A stretch of DNA of 64,000 nt from Hoyosella altamirensis (GCF_014191505.1 NZ_JACHWS010000002.1:434001-498000), one strand, 5' to 3'; shown: positions 46,195-55,225, counted from the first letter of the stretch. Numbers and translations: made by a program. The notes: a model not told the origin generated them from the letters alone.

Positions 46195-46671
46195 GTGCCA
46201 AAATCGCATGACCTGCCGGAGTCATCGCTGAAAAGTGCCGATTTCCTCATCTCCCGCCTCCATAGAGTCGTGCGCGAGAACGTTGAACGCCCCTTAACGG
46301 ACGCTGGTTACAGCTTGCGGACGCACTGGATCTTGAGCTGCCTCTCCCAACAGCCGCTCTCGCAGCAGCAGGTGTGCAATGCGCTCGCGATCGACCGAAG
46401 CGACATGGTCCGCATTGTCGACGAACTCGAGAAACGCGGGCTGCTCACGCGAGCCCGCGACAAGAAGGACCGCCGTAAACACACCCTCACGCTCACTGAG
46501 ACCGGACATGCGGCGCGCAAGCACAGCGACGCAATCGTCGAGTCGGCAATCGATTCAGTGTTTCGCGGCCTGACCAAGAAAGAGAAGCAAACATTCCATC
46601 GCCTGGCGCTGAAAGTGCTAGCTCCGGCCGATGCTTCCGACGACGCTGCACAAGCGGAGGCAAAGCAATGA
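46195..46671 (+). CDS. MarR-family transcriptional regulator
   Basis: 158 residues from GTG 46195, chosen because it coincides with the predicted transcription start; a longer TTG 46159 frame has its first codons inside the promoter. Winged helix: LTDAGYSLRTHWILSCLSQQPLSQQQVCNALAIDRSDMVRIVDELEKRGLLTRARDKKDRRKHTL. It overlaps the pls-like gene by 4 nt and is therefore its likely operon regulator. Confidence 0.9.
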   Translation: MPKSHDLPESSLKSADFLISRLHRVVRENVERPLTDAGYSLRTHWILSCLSQQPLSQQQVCNALAIDRSDMVRIVDELEKRGLLTRARDKKDRRKHTLTLTETGHAARKHSDAIVESAIDSVFRGLTKKEKQTFHRLALKVLAPADASDDAAQAEAKQ

Positions 46672-49600
46672 CGTTCACACTCTCCACCACGGCGACCGGC
46701 AATGAACTCGACGAACGAGCCGAGACGCCCGCACTGCCCAGCGCGGGAATGACAGCCAGCCAGCACACTCTGCGGCGGTCACGCTACGCAACCGAACCAC
46801 GGACACTTCTCGATATCGTGCAGTCAACGGCAGCGCAGCACCCCGACGCACCGGCACTGGACTCCGGCGCTGTCGTCCTGACCTACAGTGAACTGCTGTC
46901 CGCCGCATTCGAAAAAGCCGATGAACTGCACCGCCAGGGCGTTCAGCCAGGTGACCGTGTAGGCCTCCGAATGTCATCCGGCACTAGCGAACTCTACGTC
47001 AGCATCCTTGCGATCCTCGCGGCAGGAGCCGCGTATGTTCCTGTCGACGCGGACGATCCATCGGAACGCGCGGAACTGGTCTTCGGAGAAGCTGGTGTTA
47101 CGGCCGTCATCACAGACACCGGGCTTTCCGTGCCGCTGGCATTACAGGAGTTCACAACGCCGGTCGTGCCACGGACGTTGCCGCAGCCCAGCGATGACGC
47201 GTGGATCATCTTCACCTCAGGTTCGACTGGAGTACCCAAAGGCGTTGCAGTCAGTCACCGCAGCGCTGCAGCATTCGCAGATGCCGAAGCAAGACTTTTC
47301 CTCCAGAAGAAGCCTCTCGGGCCTGGAGACCGGGTGCTGGCAGGTCTGTCCGTCGCGTTCGATGCCTCCTGCGAAGAAATCTGGCTAGCGTGGCGCAGCG
47401 GAGCATGCCTAGTGCCGGCCCCGCGCACACTCGTCCGCAGTGGCGCCGATCTTGGGCCATGGCTGGTCGAGCGCGGAGTCACCGTGGTATCGACAGTGCC
47501 CACCCTTGCCGCGTTGTGGCCGGCCGAGTCACTCGACTCGGTGAGACTGCTCATTTTCGGCGGTGAGGCCTGCCCGCCCGAGCTTGTCTCCCGGCTCGCC
47601 AGTTCCCGGCGCGAAATGTGGAACACGTACGGCCCCACGGAGGCCACGGTGGTCGCGTGCGCCGCACCGCTCCTTCCCGGTAAGGCAGTTCGGATCGGTG
47701 TGCCGCTCGATGGCTGGGACCTCGCCGTCATCGGCGCAGATGGGACGCCTGTTGGCGTCGGCGGCACCGGTGAACTCGTCATCGGTGGTGTGGGACTCGC
47801 CCGCTACCTCGACCCCGAGAAAGACCAGGCCAAGTACGCTCCGCTCCCCGAACTCGGCTGGACGCGTGCGTATCGCAGCGGCGATCTCGTCCGATTCGAC
47901 CCCGAAGGCCTCGTTTTCATCGGCCGGGCTGATGATCAGGTCAAGATCGGCGGCCGCCGCGTCGAGCTAGGTGAGATCGACGCTCTCCTGCAGGCGCTGC
48001 CCGGAGTGATCGCAGCCGCAGCCACAATTCAGCGAACCGGCACGGCCGCACCGGTTCTCGTCGGCTACGTCACGACAAGCGGTGCGGACTTCGATGCGGC
48101 TGCCGCGCGTGCAGAACTCGCACACCGCCTTCCCGCCGCACTGGTTCCCCGGCTCGCTGTACTTCCCAAACTGCCCATTCGCACGTCAGGGAAGGTAGAT
48201 CGTGCAGCCTTACCGTGGCCATTGGGGCCATTGGGGCCATTGGGGCCATTGGGGAAACTCAGTCAAAGCGTGACGCTTACCGCGACAGAAGCGTGGCTCG
48301 CGGAAATCTGGTCCGACGTGCTGGGCGCAGAGGTCACGGATAACGGGGCCGACTTTTTCGACCTCGGCGGAAGCTCCCTTACCGCCGCGCAGCTGGTCTC
48401 GCGGCTCCGGGAACGGCACGGTGGCATGACGGTCGCGCAGCTATACGAGCATCATCGCCTCGGTGCGCTTGCAGCCCACATTGATGCCGCCCAGCCAGTT
48501 GGCGATGCAGCTCGCCGCGTTGTCCGGCCACAGTCACGGGCAAGCCAGTTCGCTCAAACCGCACTGCTCGCGGTTCCGTTCACCTTAACCGGCGTCCAGT
48601 GGGCAACCTGGGCTGCGATGGTATCCACCCTCGGAGCCAGCTTGACGTCAGTCGGCTGGCTGCCCGCTGTCCCCTGGCCAGTCCTCGCCGTGCTGATACT
48701 GCTGTTCCTCACACCGCCCGGGCGGATCGCAATCACAGCTGGCGCAGCGCGCTCGCTGCTTGCTGGCATCGAGCCGGGGACATACCCGCGGGGAGGTTCG
48801 GTACATCTGAGGATCTGGCTGGCGGAACGGATCGCCGAAGCAACCGGTGCGACAGGAATGTCCTGTGCCCCCTGGATGACCTGGTACGCGCGCGCACTCG
48901 GCGCGAAGATCGGGAAACGAGTCAGTCTGCACACCATTCCACCCGTAACCGGACTGCTGAGCGTGGGCAGCGGCTGCGCCATCGAACCAGAAACCGATAT
49001 TTCCGGCCATTGGGTCGACGGTGATCATCTCCACGTCGGCCGGATCACGCTCGGTGTACGCGCAGCGATTGGGGCACGCTCTGTCCTATTTCCTGGGGCG
49101 GCCGTCGGCAAAGGCTCGAAGGTCGAGCCTGGATCCGCGGTCTCAGGGCGCATCCCGGGTGGCGAATGCTGGGCTGGTTCACCCGCAGCGCCCATTGGTA
49201 ACGCGGCGCAGTGGTGGCCGAGCAACTCACCTCCGCCGGGCCGCAAATGGGTGCCGATATACGGAGTCACTGCGGTGGGGCTCGCGTCGCTGCCGTTCCT
49301 CTCGCTAGTTCCGGCGTTACTTGTCTTGGCAGCGCTGCTCGCGCACACGTCCTCACCTGTGAGCGCGGTGGGCCCATTTCTGTTGTGGCTGCCGGGTGCC
49401 GCGCTGCTCAGCATGCTGACATTCGCGGCCCTCACGGTGCTCGCCATGCGACTGTTCGCGATCGGACTGACCCCCGGCACGTACCCCGTCCGCAGCCGTA
49501 ACGGCTGGCAGGCCTGGTCATCAGAACGGCTCGCCGATGCGGCACGCACCTTCCTCTTCCCGCTGTACGCAAGCACCTTTACACCGACCTGGCTGCGCTT

Positions 49601-50639
49601 ACTCGGAGCGAAAGTGGGGCGCAACGTCGAGGCGTCGACAGTTCTGCTCCTGCCTAAGTTCACCACGATCGCAGACGGAGCATTCCTCGCGGATGACACC
49701 CTCGTCGCGGGTTACGAGTTAGGAAACGGGTGGGTCCACATTGGGCCGGCGAAAGTCGGCAAACGGGCATTCCTCGGTAATTCAGGAATGACAGGACCTG
49801 GCCGTAAAGTACCGAAAAACGGGCTGGTCGCGGTCCTGTCGGCTACGCCCGAGAATGCCAAGAACGGTTCGTCCTGGCTGGGCAGCCCGCCAGTCAAGTT
49901 ACGTCGCCGCAAAGCGGCCACCAAAACGGAACGGCGAACCTTCGCACCCCCCCGGCGTCTGCGGGCTATGCGTACCCTGGTCGAGCTCGGTCGGATTGTC
50001 CCGGTGATACTCACTTTCAGCTTCGGCGCGGCGCTGATCGGCGGGATCATCGCAATAACTGCGGCGAATGGCTTCCTGACAGCGACTCTGGTCAGCGGAC
50101 TCCTTGCTCTCACCGCGGCGGTCCTGGCCGCGGTTCTCACCGCGGCGGCGAAATGGTTGTGCGTTGGACGCGTCCGGCCTCATGAGACACCCCTCTGGAG
50201 CGGATTCGTGTGGCGAAATGAACTGGCCGACACGTTCACTGAAATGCTCGCAGCACCCTGGTGCGCACGAATCTGCAGCGGGTCACCGGTATTGAACCTC
50301 TGGCTGCGCGCAATGGGCGCGAAGATCGGCCGCGGCGCCTGGTGCGAGACGTACTGGCTGCCCGAGGCCGATCTTGTCGAGGTGGGTGACGGTGCGACCG
50401 TCAACCGCGGTTCTGTTGTGCAAACACATCTGTTCCATGACAGGGTCATGAGTGTGGGACGCGTCGTAATCGGCGCTGGTGCCACACTGGGATCGCACAG
50501 TGTGGTCCTGCCCGCGTCTGTGATCGGTGACGGCGCCACCCTCGGACCAGCGTCGCTGCTGATGCGTGGTGACAGCGTTCCAGCTAACACTCGCTGGCAA
50601 GGGAATCCCATTACGCCGTGGGCGACCGCGGGACCCTGA
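46668..50639 (+). CDS. Pls/PosA-type epsilon-poly-amino-acid synthetase (NRPS)
   Basis: 1,323-residue single-module membrane NRPS matching the epsilon-poly-L-lysine synthetase (about 1,319 in Streptomyces albulus) in length and order. Adenylation domain is at about 50-530 (TSGSTGVPKG, NTYGPTEATV, SGKVDRAALP). A carrier domain follows with phosphopantetheine Ser570 in DLGGSSLTAAQ. Then three membrane-helix pairs (about 630-690, 865-930, 1110-1170) are interleaved with three hexapeptide/LbH soluble domains. Aligning by eye to the GrsA Phe pocket gives specificity residues D-A-E-S-I-G-T-V-V-K, close to the reported lysine code D-A-E-S-I-G-S-V-C-K. A four-fold PLG repeat forms the A-T linker. Downstream of marR. 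Confidence 0.88.
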   Translation: MTFTLSTTATGNELDERAETPALPSAGMTASQHTLRRSRYATEPRTLLDIVQSTAAQHPDAPALDSGAVVLTYSELLSAAFEKADELHRQGVQPGDRVGLRMSSGTSELYVSILAILAAGAAYVPVDADDPSERAELVFGEAGVTAVITDTGLSVPLALQEFTTPVVPRTLPQPSDDAWIIFTSGSTGVPKGVAVSHRSAAAFADAEARLFLQKKPLGPGDRVLAGLSVAFDASCEEIWLAWRSGACLVPAPRTLVRSGADLGPWLVERGVTVVSTVPTLAALWPAESLDSVRLLIFGGEACPPELVSRLASSRREMWNTYGPTEATVVACAAPLLPGKAVRIGVPLDGWDLAVIGADGTPVGVGGTGELVIGGVGLARYLDPEKDQAKYAPLPELGWTRAYRSGDLVRFDPEGLVFIGRADDQVKIGGRRVELGEIDALLQALPGVIAAAATIQRTGTAAPVLVGYVTTSGADFDAAAARAELAHRLPAALVPRLAVLPKLPIRTSGKVDRAALPWPLGPLGPLGPLGKLSQSVTLTATEAWLAEIWSDVLGAEVTDNGADFFDLGGSSLTAAQLVSRLRERHGGMTVAQLYEHHRLGALAAHIDAAQPVGDAARRVVRPQSRASQFAQTALLAVPFTLTGVQWATWAAMVSTLGASLTSVGWLPAVPWPVLAVLILLFLTPPGRIAITAGAARSLLAGIEPGTYPRGGSVHLRIWLAERIAEATGATGMSCAPWMTWYARALGAKIGKRVSLHTIPPVTGLLSVGSGCAIEPETDISGHWVDGDHLHVGRITLGVRAAIGARSVLFPGAAVGKGSKVEPGSAVSGRIPGGECWAGSPAAPIGNAAQWWPSNSPPPGRKWVPIYGVTAVGLASLPFLSLVPALLVLAALLAHTSSPVSAVGPFLLWLPGAALLSMLTFAALTVLAMRLFAIGLTPGTYPVRSRNGWQAWSSERLADAARTFLFPLYASTFTPTWLRLLGAKVGRNVEASTVLLLPKFTTIADGAFLADDTLVAGYELGNGWVHIGPAKVGKRAFLGNSGMTGPGRKVPKNGLVAVLSATPENAKNGSSWLGSPPVKLRRRKAATKTERRTFAPPRRLRAMRTLVELGRIVPVILTFSFGAALIGGIIAITAANGFLTATLVSGLLALTAAVLAAVLTAAAKWLCVGRVRPHETPLWSGFVWRNELADTFTEMLAAPWCARICSGSPVLNLWLRAMGAKIGRGAWCETYWLPEADLVEVGDGATVNRGSVVQTHLFHDRVMSVGRVVIGAGATLGSHSVVLPASVIGDGATLGPASLLMRGDSVPANTRWQGNPITPWATAGP
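48219..48254 (+). repeat. four exact 9-bp tandem repeats in the pls linker
   Basis: CCATTGGGG repeated four times without change, encoding P-L-G units between the adenylation and carrier domains. In-frame unit length allows expansion or contraction without frameshift. Confidence 0.95.
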
Positions 50640-50680
50640 ACCTCAGCCTTTACTTGGCTAACTCTCGGAAGGACGTCGAC

Positions 50681-52024
50681 GTGGCCCGCCCCCTTGCTCG
50701 TAACGCCGCAGCGAGCAACCCAACTTCCGTCGTCGACACCTACCTGCCTGCTAGCGGAAACACCGGCTACCGCGTGTCGCGGTACGACCTTGACCTCAAC
50801 TACCGAGTGTCAACCAACCGGCTCGAGGCAACGACGACCATCACCGCGGTGAGTACAGAGGGTCTCGCGCGCTATAGCCTTGACCTCGCGTCTTCGCTGC
50901 GCGTGTCGAAGGTCCGCGTGAACGGCGCGGTTCCGGGGAAGTTTTCCCACAAAGACGGAAAGCTGCGCATCACGCCCCGTAATCCGGTTCCGGCAGGCGC
51001 ACCAGTGGTGACCGAGGTGAAGTACTCGGGGCGCCCCCGGCCGGTCTCCAATCAGTTCGGCGCTATCGGCTGGGAGGAACTCACCGACGGTGTGCTCACA
51101 GCCAACCAACCCAATGGCGCACCAACCTGGTTTCCCTGCAATGATCATCCGAGCGCCAAGGCAAGTTACCGGATCAGCGTCACCACCGAGTCGACCTATG
51201 CGGCACTGTCAAATGGGACGCTTCGCAGCCGGAAGACGCACGCTGGGACCACGACGTGGGTGTATGAGCAGCCGGAACCAATGTCGACGTACCTAGCGAC
51301 AATCCAGATCGGTTCCTACACGCTGCACGATGTGTCGCCTTCGCCGGTGCGGTTGCGGACTGCCGTGCCGCCATCGTTGCGGAGCAACTTTGACAATGAT
51401 TTCGCCCGCCAGCGGCGCATGTTGAAGGTTTTCACCAAGCTTTTCGGTCCCTACCCTTTCAGCGGTGGTTACTCAGTCGTCGTCACCGAGGACCCGTTGG
51501 AGATTCCGCTTGAAGCTCAGTGCGTGTCCGTCTTCGGGTCCAATCACTGTGACGGCAAGCGCCGGTCAGAGCGGCTGATTGCGCACGAACTCGCGCACCA
51601 GTGGTTCGGCAACAGCGTGACGGCAGCGCAGTGGTCCGACATCTGGCTTCACGAGGGGTTCGCGTGTTACGCAGAATGGTTGTGGTCCGAATCCAGCGAC
51701 GGCCCCACCGCGAAAGAATGGGCTCGGCACTACTGGGAGAAACTGAAGAAGGAACCTCAGGATCTGCTGTTAGCGGACCCCGGCTCCAAGCGAATGTTCG
51801 ATGATCGCGTGTACAAGCGTGGTGCGCTGACATTGCATGCCCTGCGGACCAGGATCGGCGATGACGCTTTTTTCGCATTGCTGCAGGACTGGGCGAACAG
51901 GTACCGGCATTCCATCGCCACGACAGACGATTTCACCGGCCTCGCCGCGTTGTACAGCAGCGAGTCTTTGCTCGACCTGTGGAATGACTGGCTTATGTCG
52001 ACGCCTTTACCCGACTTGCCTTGA
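50681..52024 (+). CDS. M1 family metallopeptidase
   Basis: 447 residues from GTG 50681 (GGAAGGA 7 nt upstream decides it over 50618, which would overlap pls). N-terminal beta-sandwich, then the gluzincin core: zinc motif HELAHQW and second Glu ligand in LHEGFACYAEW, 18 residues on. The usual GxMEN exopeptidase motif appears replaced by IPLEAQC, so the N-terminal-amine-binding site may be altered. No signal peptide. It follows pls directly; in epsilon-polylysine producers a zinc peptidase degrades the polymer for self-protection, so that role is plausible (inference). Confidence 0.88.
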   Translation: MARPLARNAAASNPTSVVDTYLPASGNTGYRVSRYDLDLNYRVSTNRLEATTTITAVSTEGLARYSLDLASSLRVSKVRVNGAVPGKFSHKDGKLRITPRNPVPAGAPVVTEVKYSGRPRPVSNQFGAIGWEELTDGVLTANQPNGAPTWFPCNDHPSAKASYRISVTTESTYAALSNGTLRSRKTHAGTTTWVYEQPEPMSTYLATIQIGSYTLHDVSPSPVRLRTAVPPSLRSNFDNDFARQRRMLKVFTKLFGPYPFSGGYSVVVTEDPLEIPLEAQCVSVFGSNHCDGKRRSERLIAHELAHQWFGNSVTAAQWSDIWLHEGFACYAEWLWSESSDGPTAKEWARHYWEKLKKEPQDLLLADPGSKRMFDDRVYKRGALTLHALRTRIGDDAFFALLQDWANRYRHSIATTDDFTGLAALYSSESLLDLWNDWLMSTPLPDLP

Positions 52025-53228
52025 GCGATTGTGCGGGGGCGATCCGTGACCCGAATACCGCCAGGCAAAGACAGAGAGCGGCGATAACGCCACCTCCGAG
52101 GAACATCACCGGGTAGCTCACCACCTGCACACCGAGCGCCATCATCGCCGGGACAGCAAAGCCGAGATAGCTGAGCGAATAGAACACAGCGCTCAGGCCA
52201 GCCAGGTCGTCCGGCGTCGCAATGCGCTGCACCTCGAGCAAGCCAGAAACGAGCGCCATGCCGTAGCCGGCGCCGAGGAGACAGGCTGCGAGTATCACAA
52301 GTGGGACACTGAGCGTCGCCGCAGCAAGCGCGGCGAACGGCATCGCGATGACGAGCAGGATGAAAGCGGTGATGACTCCTCGCGCCGTGCCTGGGCGATC
52401 GATCCTCCTGCCTAGCGCCTGGATGCCGAACCCGCACCCGAGCGCGAGAAGGCACAGCAGTGCCGCAAACGCGATTGGCGCGCCCGCACTATGTTCAGTC
52501 ATGAGGTTCGGCAGCACCGCGTATGCTGACGCGGCCGCTCCGAACACCCACGGTGCTAGCGGCACGATCAGCAACCAGAACCTCCGATGACCAGCTGAGG
52601 GGATCTTCAGGTCGGCATGCAGCGGCGCCTTCCGGATGTGGTCGGGGATGCCAGAACGCGTTTCCGGGACCGCGAGCAGCGGGATGAAAGCGGCCGCGGT
52701 AATCGCGATGTGTACTAGATATGCGGTGACGCTGGGCCACGGTCCCCACTGCGCGAGCGCACCGGCGGCCCCAGCGCCAAGCGCGAAGCCCGCCGTGAGC
52801 GACATCGCTACGCGACGCGGACCAGCGCTTGCATACGCTTTTGGGTCGTAGGGGGCGCGTGACAGTTCCGTCAGCCAGCTTCCGCCAACAGCCATCGCAA
52901 GACCGATCGAGATGCCCGACAGTACGCGTCCCCCGAACAGCACGGCAGCCTGGCTCGACCCTGCAGCGAGAACAGCCGACCCCGCGATCGCGAAGAGCGG
53001 TGCCGGCAACATCAGCACGCGGCGGCCGAACCGGTCCGACAGCGGTCCGCCTAACAGCAGACCAGGCACAATTCCCAGCACATAGGCGAAGAGCAGCACA
53101 TCGACCACGAAATCGGAAAAGCCGTGGTCGAGACGGTACATCGTGAGCAGCGGCGTGAATTCGTTGCCGCCCCACGCCACGGCGAAGATGGCGGCCGCGA
53201 CTATCGCCCAGGGATAACGTTTAGCCAC
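51993..53228 (-). CDS. MFS transporter
   Basis: 411-residue permease with 12 hydrophobic segments and MFS signatures (GPLSDRFGRRVLMLPAPLFAI between helices 2 and 3; GFGIQALGRRIDRPG between 8 and 9). Its 3' end overlaps the convergent M1 peptidase by 32 bp. It shares a 8-nt overlap with the gntR gene upstream, forming a gntR-MFS operon. Substrate unknown; its location beside the pls cluster could mean export, but it is not co-transcribed with pls. Confidence 0.9.
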   Translation of the reverse strand: MAKRYPWAIVAAAIFAVAWGGNEFTPLLTMYRLDHGFSDFVVDVLLFAYVLGIVPGLLLGGPLSDRFGRRVLMLPAPLFAIAGSAVLAAGSSQAAVLFGGRVLSGISIGLAMAVGGSWLTELSRAPYDPKAYASAGPRRVAMSLTAGFALGAGAAGALAQWGPWPSVTAYLVHIAITAAAFIPLLAVPETRSGIPDHIRKAPLHADLKIPSAGHRRFWLLIVPLAPWVFGAAASAYAVLPNLMTEHSAGAPIAFAALLCLLALGCGFGIQALGRRIDRPGTARGVITAFILLVIAMPFAALAAATLSVPLVILAACLLGAGYGMALVSGLLEVQRIATPDDLAGLSAVFYSLSYLGFAVPAMMALGVQVVSYPVMFLGGGVIAALCLCLAVFGSRIAPAQSLKASRVKAST

Positions 53229-53895
53229 GATTCACCCACCTGATGTCAGGTCTGGGCCGGTCGGTCAGACGGTGAACCTGGCGCATGTGCGCCCACACTG
53301 CCTCGGCATACGCCTCGACATCACCGCGCTCGACTACGTCGATCAGAGCCTGGTGGTCCTCGAGAATTTTTGGGCTAGTGGCCACGTCGCGAGCGATAGA
53401 TTGCGCCGACATCCTGCGCTGACGGTCACGCAACGTCGAGTAGAAGCTGATGAGCAAGCGGTTCCGGCACGCGCCCACAATGGTTGCGTGGAAGTCCGCG
53501 TCCTCGGCGACAAATTCGCCCACGTCACCGCGAGCGCGAAGGTCAGTCAGACGATTGAGCGACTCACGCAATGACTCCACGACGCGCCCACGCGCGTCAC
53601 TATCGTCGGCGAGCACCCTCATCGCGTGAACCTCGGTCAGATATCGCGCCTCGACCAGTTCCTCGGCCTCACCTTCAGCGATCGGAACGATAAGCGCGCC
53701 CCGTTTCGGGAAAAGCCGCATCCAGCCCTCGGCCTCGAGCCGAAGGAACCCTTCACGGACGGGCGTGCGGGATACCTCGAGTGCCGAAGCGATCTCGCCT
53801 TCGCTCAGTAACTCGCCACCCGCGAGTGTCCCGTCGATGATCCGCTCTTTGACGTGCTCATACACCCGATCCGCCGATGAGTACTTCTTAGACAC
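53221..53895 (-). CDS. GntR-family regulator with FCD domain
   Basis: 224 residues: winged helix (YEHVKERIIDGTLAGGELLSEGEIASALEVSRTPVREGFLRLEAEGWMRLFPKRGALI) and C-terminal all-helical FCD ligand domain with candidate metal-site Asp/His residues (DADFHATIVGACRN and DHQALIDVV). GTG 53895 is probably leaderless: TATAAAT ends 7 nt upstream. Overlaps the MFS gene by 8 nt; the operator-like palindrome at its start suggests autorepression. Confidence 0.9.
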   Translation of the reverse strand: MSKKYSSADRVYEHVKERIIDGTLAGGELLSEGEIASALEVSRTPVREGFLRLEAEGWMRLFPKRGALIVPIAEGEAEELVEARYLTEVHAMRVLADDSDARGRVVESLRESLNRLTDLRARGDVGEFVAEDADFHATIVGACRNRLLISFYSTLRDRQRRMSAQSIARDVATSPKILEDHQALIDVVERGDVEAYAEAVWAHMRQVHRLTDRPRPDIRWVNRG

Positions 53896-53899
53896 AAGA

Positions 53900-53912
53900 T
53901 GTATTTATACCA
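53900..53912. promoter_or_regulatory. putative operator and -10 box of gntR
   Basis: On the minus strand TGGTATAAATACA: partly palindromic (TGGTAT/ATACA), resembling FadR/FCD-type operators (TGGTN..ACCA), and containing the -10 box TATAAAT whose end is 7 nt from the GTG start. Confidence 0.4.
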
Positions 53913-54005
53913 GATTGATCTACTCGGCGCTCAGTCATGATCTTGGGACTAGGCTCCCCATTACAGCGATGAAGTAGCTGTCACCGTCCACGCAAAGGAG
54001 CAGCA

Positions 54006-54263
54006 ATGCTAGGACTCGGCATACTCGGATGGATCATCATCGGTGGGCTCGCTGGCTGGATCGCCAGCAAAATCATGGGAACCGACGACAAGCAGGGTAT
54101 TCCGCTCAACATTCTCGTCGGTGTCGTCGGTGGTCTCATCGGCGGTTTTCTGCTGACACTCGTCGGAGTTGACGTCGGCAGCGGCGGCTGGTTCTTCAGC
54201 TTCCTTACCTGCCTTTTCGGTGCAGTCATTCTGCTGTGGGCAGTCAACAAGATCCGCAGTTAG
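54006..54263 (+). CDS. GlsB/YeaQ/YmgE family stress-response membrane protein
   Basis: 85 residues with three glycine-rich helices: GILGWIIIGGLAGWIASKIMG, LNILVGVVGGLIGGFLLTLVG, and a third near FFSFLTCLFGAVILLWAV. Transglycosylase-associated family, induced by envelope or general stress; biochemical role unknown. AAAGGAG 6 nt upstream of ATG. A terminator follows. Confidence 0.88.
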   Translation: MLGLGILGWIIIGGLAGWIASKIMGTDDKQGIPLNILVGVVGGLIGGFLLTLVGVDVGSGGWFFSFLTCLFGAVILLWAVNKIRS

Positions 54264-54293
54264 CAACCCCACGCGTACAGCACACCACGACAG

Positions 54294-54322
54294 AACCCCA
54301 GGTCATGAATTGACCTGGGGTT
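54294..54322. terminator. terminator shared by glsB-like and bfr genes
   Basis: AACCCCAGGTCA pairs perfectly with TGACCTGGGGTT around TGAAT. Convergent genes end on both sides. Almost the same hairpin recurs at 55226-55256. Confidence 0.8.
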
Positions 54323-54353
54323 CTTGACTATTGCGCGAAACCCGCCGGCAGTG

Positions 54354-54839
54354 TCAGCCGGCTGTCGGTGGCTGATCGACGAGTTGCGCGAGATAGAGCT
54401 GCTCGCCGAGCTTGTCCATCAATTCGATCTGTGTTTCCAGATAGTCGATGTGCTGCTCCTCGTCATCGAGGATTTTCTCGAAGAGATTTGCGCTGACGGC
54501 GTCACCCTTCTCACGGAAGAACGGCACACCATTGCGCAATCGCTCTAGCACCTCGAGCTCGATCGCGAGATCTGACTGAAACTGCTCGCGGATCGTCTGC
54601 CCAATCTGGATGGCAGATAACCGCTGGTAATTCGGCAACCCTCCGAGCAACAAAATCCGGTCAGTGAGCCACTCAGCGTGGTGCATCTCCTCAAAGGACT
54701 CCGCCCGCGTATGCTCCGCGAGCTTGGTAAATCCCCAGCTGGCCTGCATCTTCGCATGCAGAAAGTACTGGTTGATCGCCGTGAGTTCACTGGTCAACTG
54801 CTCGTTCAATAGGGAGATAACCTCGTCGTCACCACGCAT
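54354..54839 (-). CDS. bfr: bacterioferritin
   Basis: Haem-containing iron-storage protein, 161 residues from ATG 54839. All ferroxidase ligands are present: E18, E51, H54, E94, E127, H130; M52 is the inter-subunit haem ligand. A longer open frame upstream is excluded because it would absorb the bfd gene and lacks family similarity. Downstream of bfd (64-bp gap); the pair is preceded by an IdeR-like box. Confidence 0.96.
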   Translation of the reverse strand: MRGDDEVISLLNEQLTSELTAINQYFLHAKMQASWGFTKLAEHTRAESFEEMHHAEWLTDRILLLGGLPNYQRLSAIQIGQTIREQFQSDLAIELEVLERLRNGVPFFREKGDAVSANLFEKILDDEEQHIDYLETQIELMDKLGEQLYLAQLVDQPPTAG

Positions 54840-54903
54840 TTGGCCCTCCGATCGTTGTTGATCAGACTTTACCGCTGCGTGATACGCGTCACAACAAAAT
54901 CGC

Positions 54904-55110
54904 TCATGCCGTGTTCGGCAGGTTCCCCATGGATGTCGCCCGTGCGCGCTGCTCCAGAAGGAGCCTGGCGAGCCGCTTCCTGCAGCAACCACACCCTTCG
55001 CCTTTACCCGCACCGCACCGGTCGCCGATCTCCCTGACGGTGCGCGCACCAGCCAGGATTGTGGCCTCAACCTGCTCTCGCGGCACGGCGGCGCAGATGC
55101 ATGCGTACAA
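54904..55110 (-). CDS. bfd: bacterioferritin-associated ferredoxin
   Basis: 68-residue BFD-type 2Fe-2S protein that reduces bacterioferritin to release iron. Cysteines follow C-x-C (YACICAAV) then C-x-x-C in the EGCGCC segment, spaced as in the family. TTG 55110 is chosen: AGGGG lies 6 nt upstream and the frame starts right before the first Cys. Iron regulation is suggested by the box at 55134-55152. Confidence 0.85.
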   Translation of the reverse strand: MYACICAAVPREQVEATILAGARTVREIGDRCGAGKGEGCGCCRKRLARLLLEQRARATSMGNLPNTA

Positions 55111-55133
55111 AGCGTGACCCCTCTGCCAGTAGT

Positions 55134-55152
55134 TTAGGTAAGGCTTAGTAAA
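55134..55152. promoter_or_regulatory. IdeR/DtxR-like iron box upstream of bfd-bfr
   Basis: TTAGGTAAGGCTTAGTAAA, 24 bp before bfd, resembles the 19-bp iron-box consensus TTAGGTTAGGCTAACCTAA (most positions match, the second half-site weaker). Bacterioferritin genes are known IdeR targets. Confidence 0.6.
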
Positions 55153-55225
55153 CCAGAAACCCTCAGCGCGCGGCAAGATGCCCGAGAGAAAACAAGGCCG
55201 GAAATCGCTGCGATATCCATCACAA

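Noticed and set aside
48219-48254. Tandem repeat considered as a possible CRISPR or attachment site
   Set aside because: It is an exact 9-bp in-frame repeat within the synthetase coding region with no spacers.
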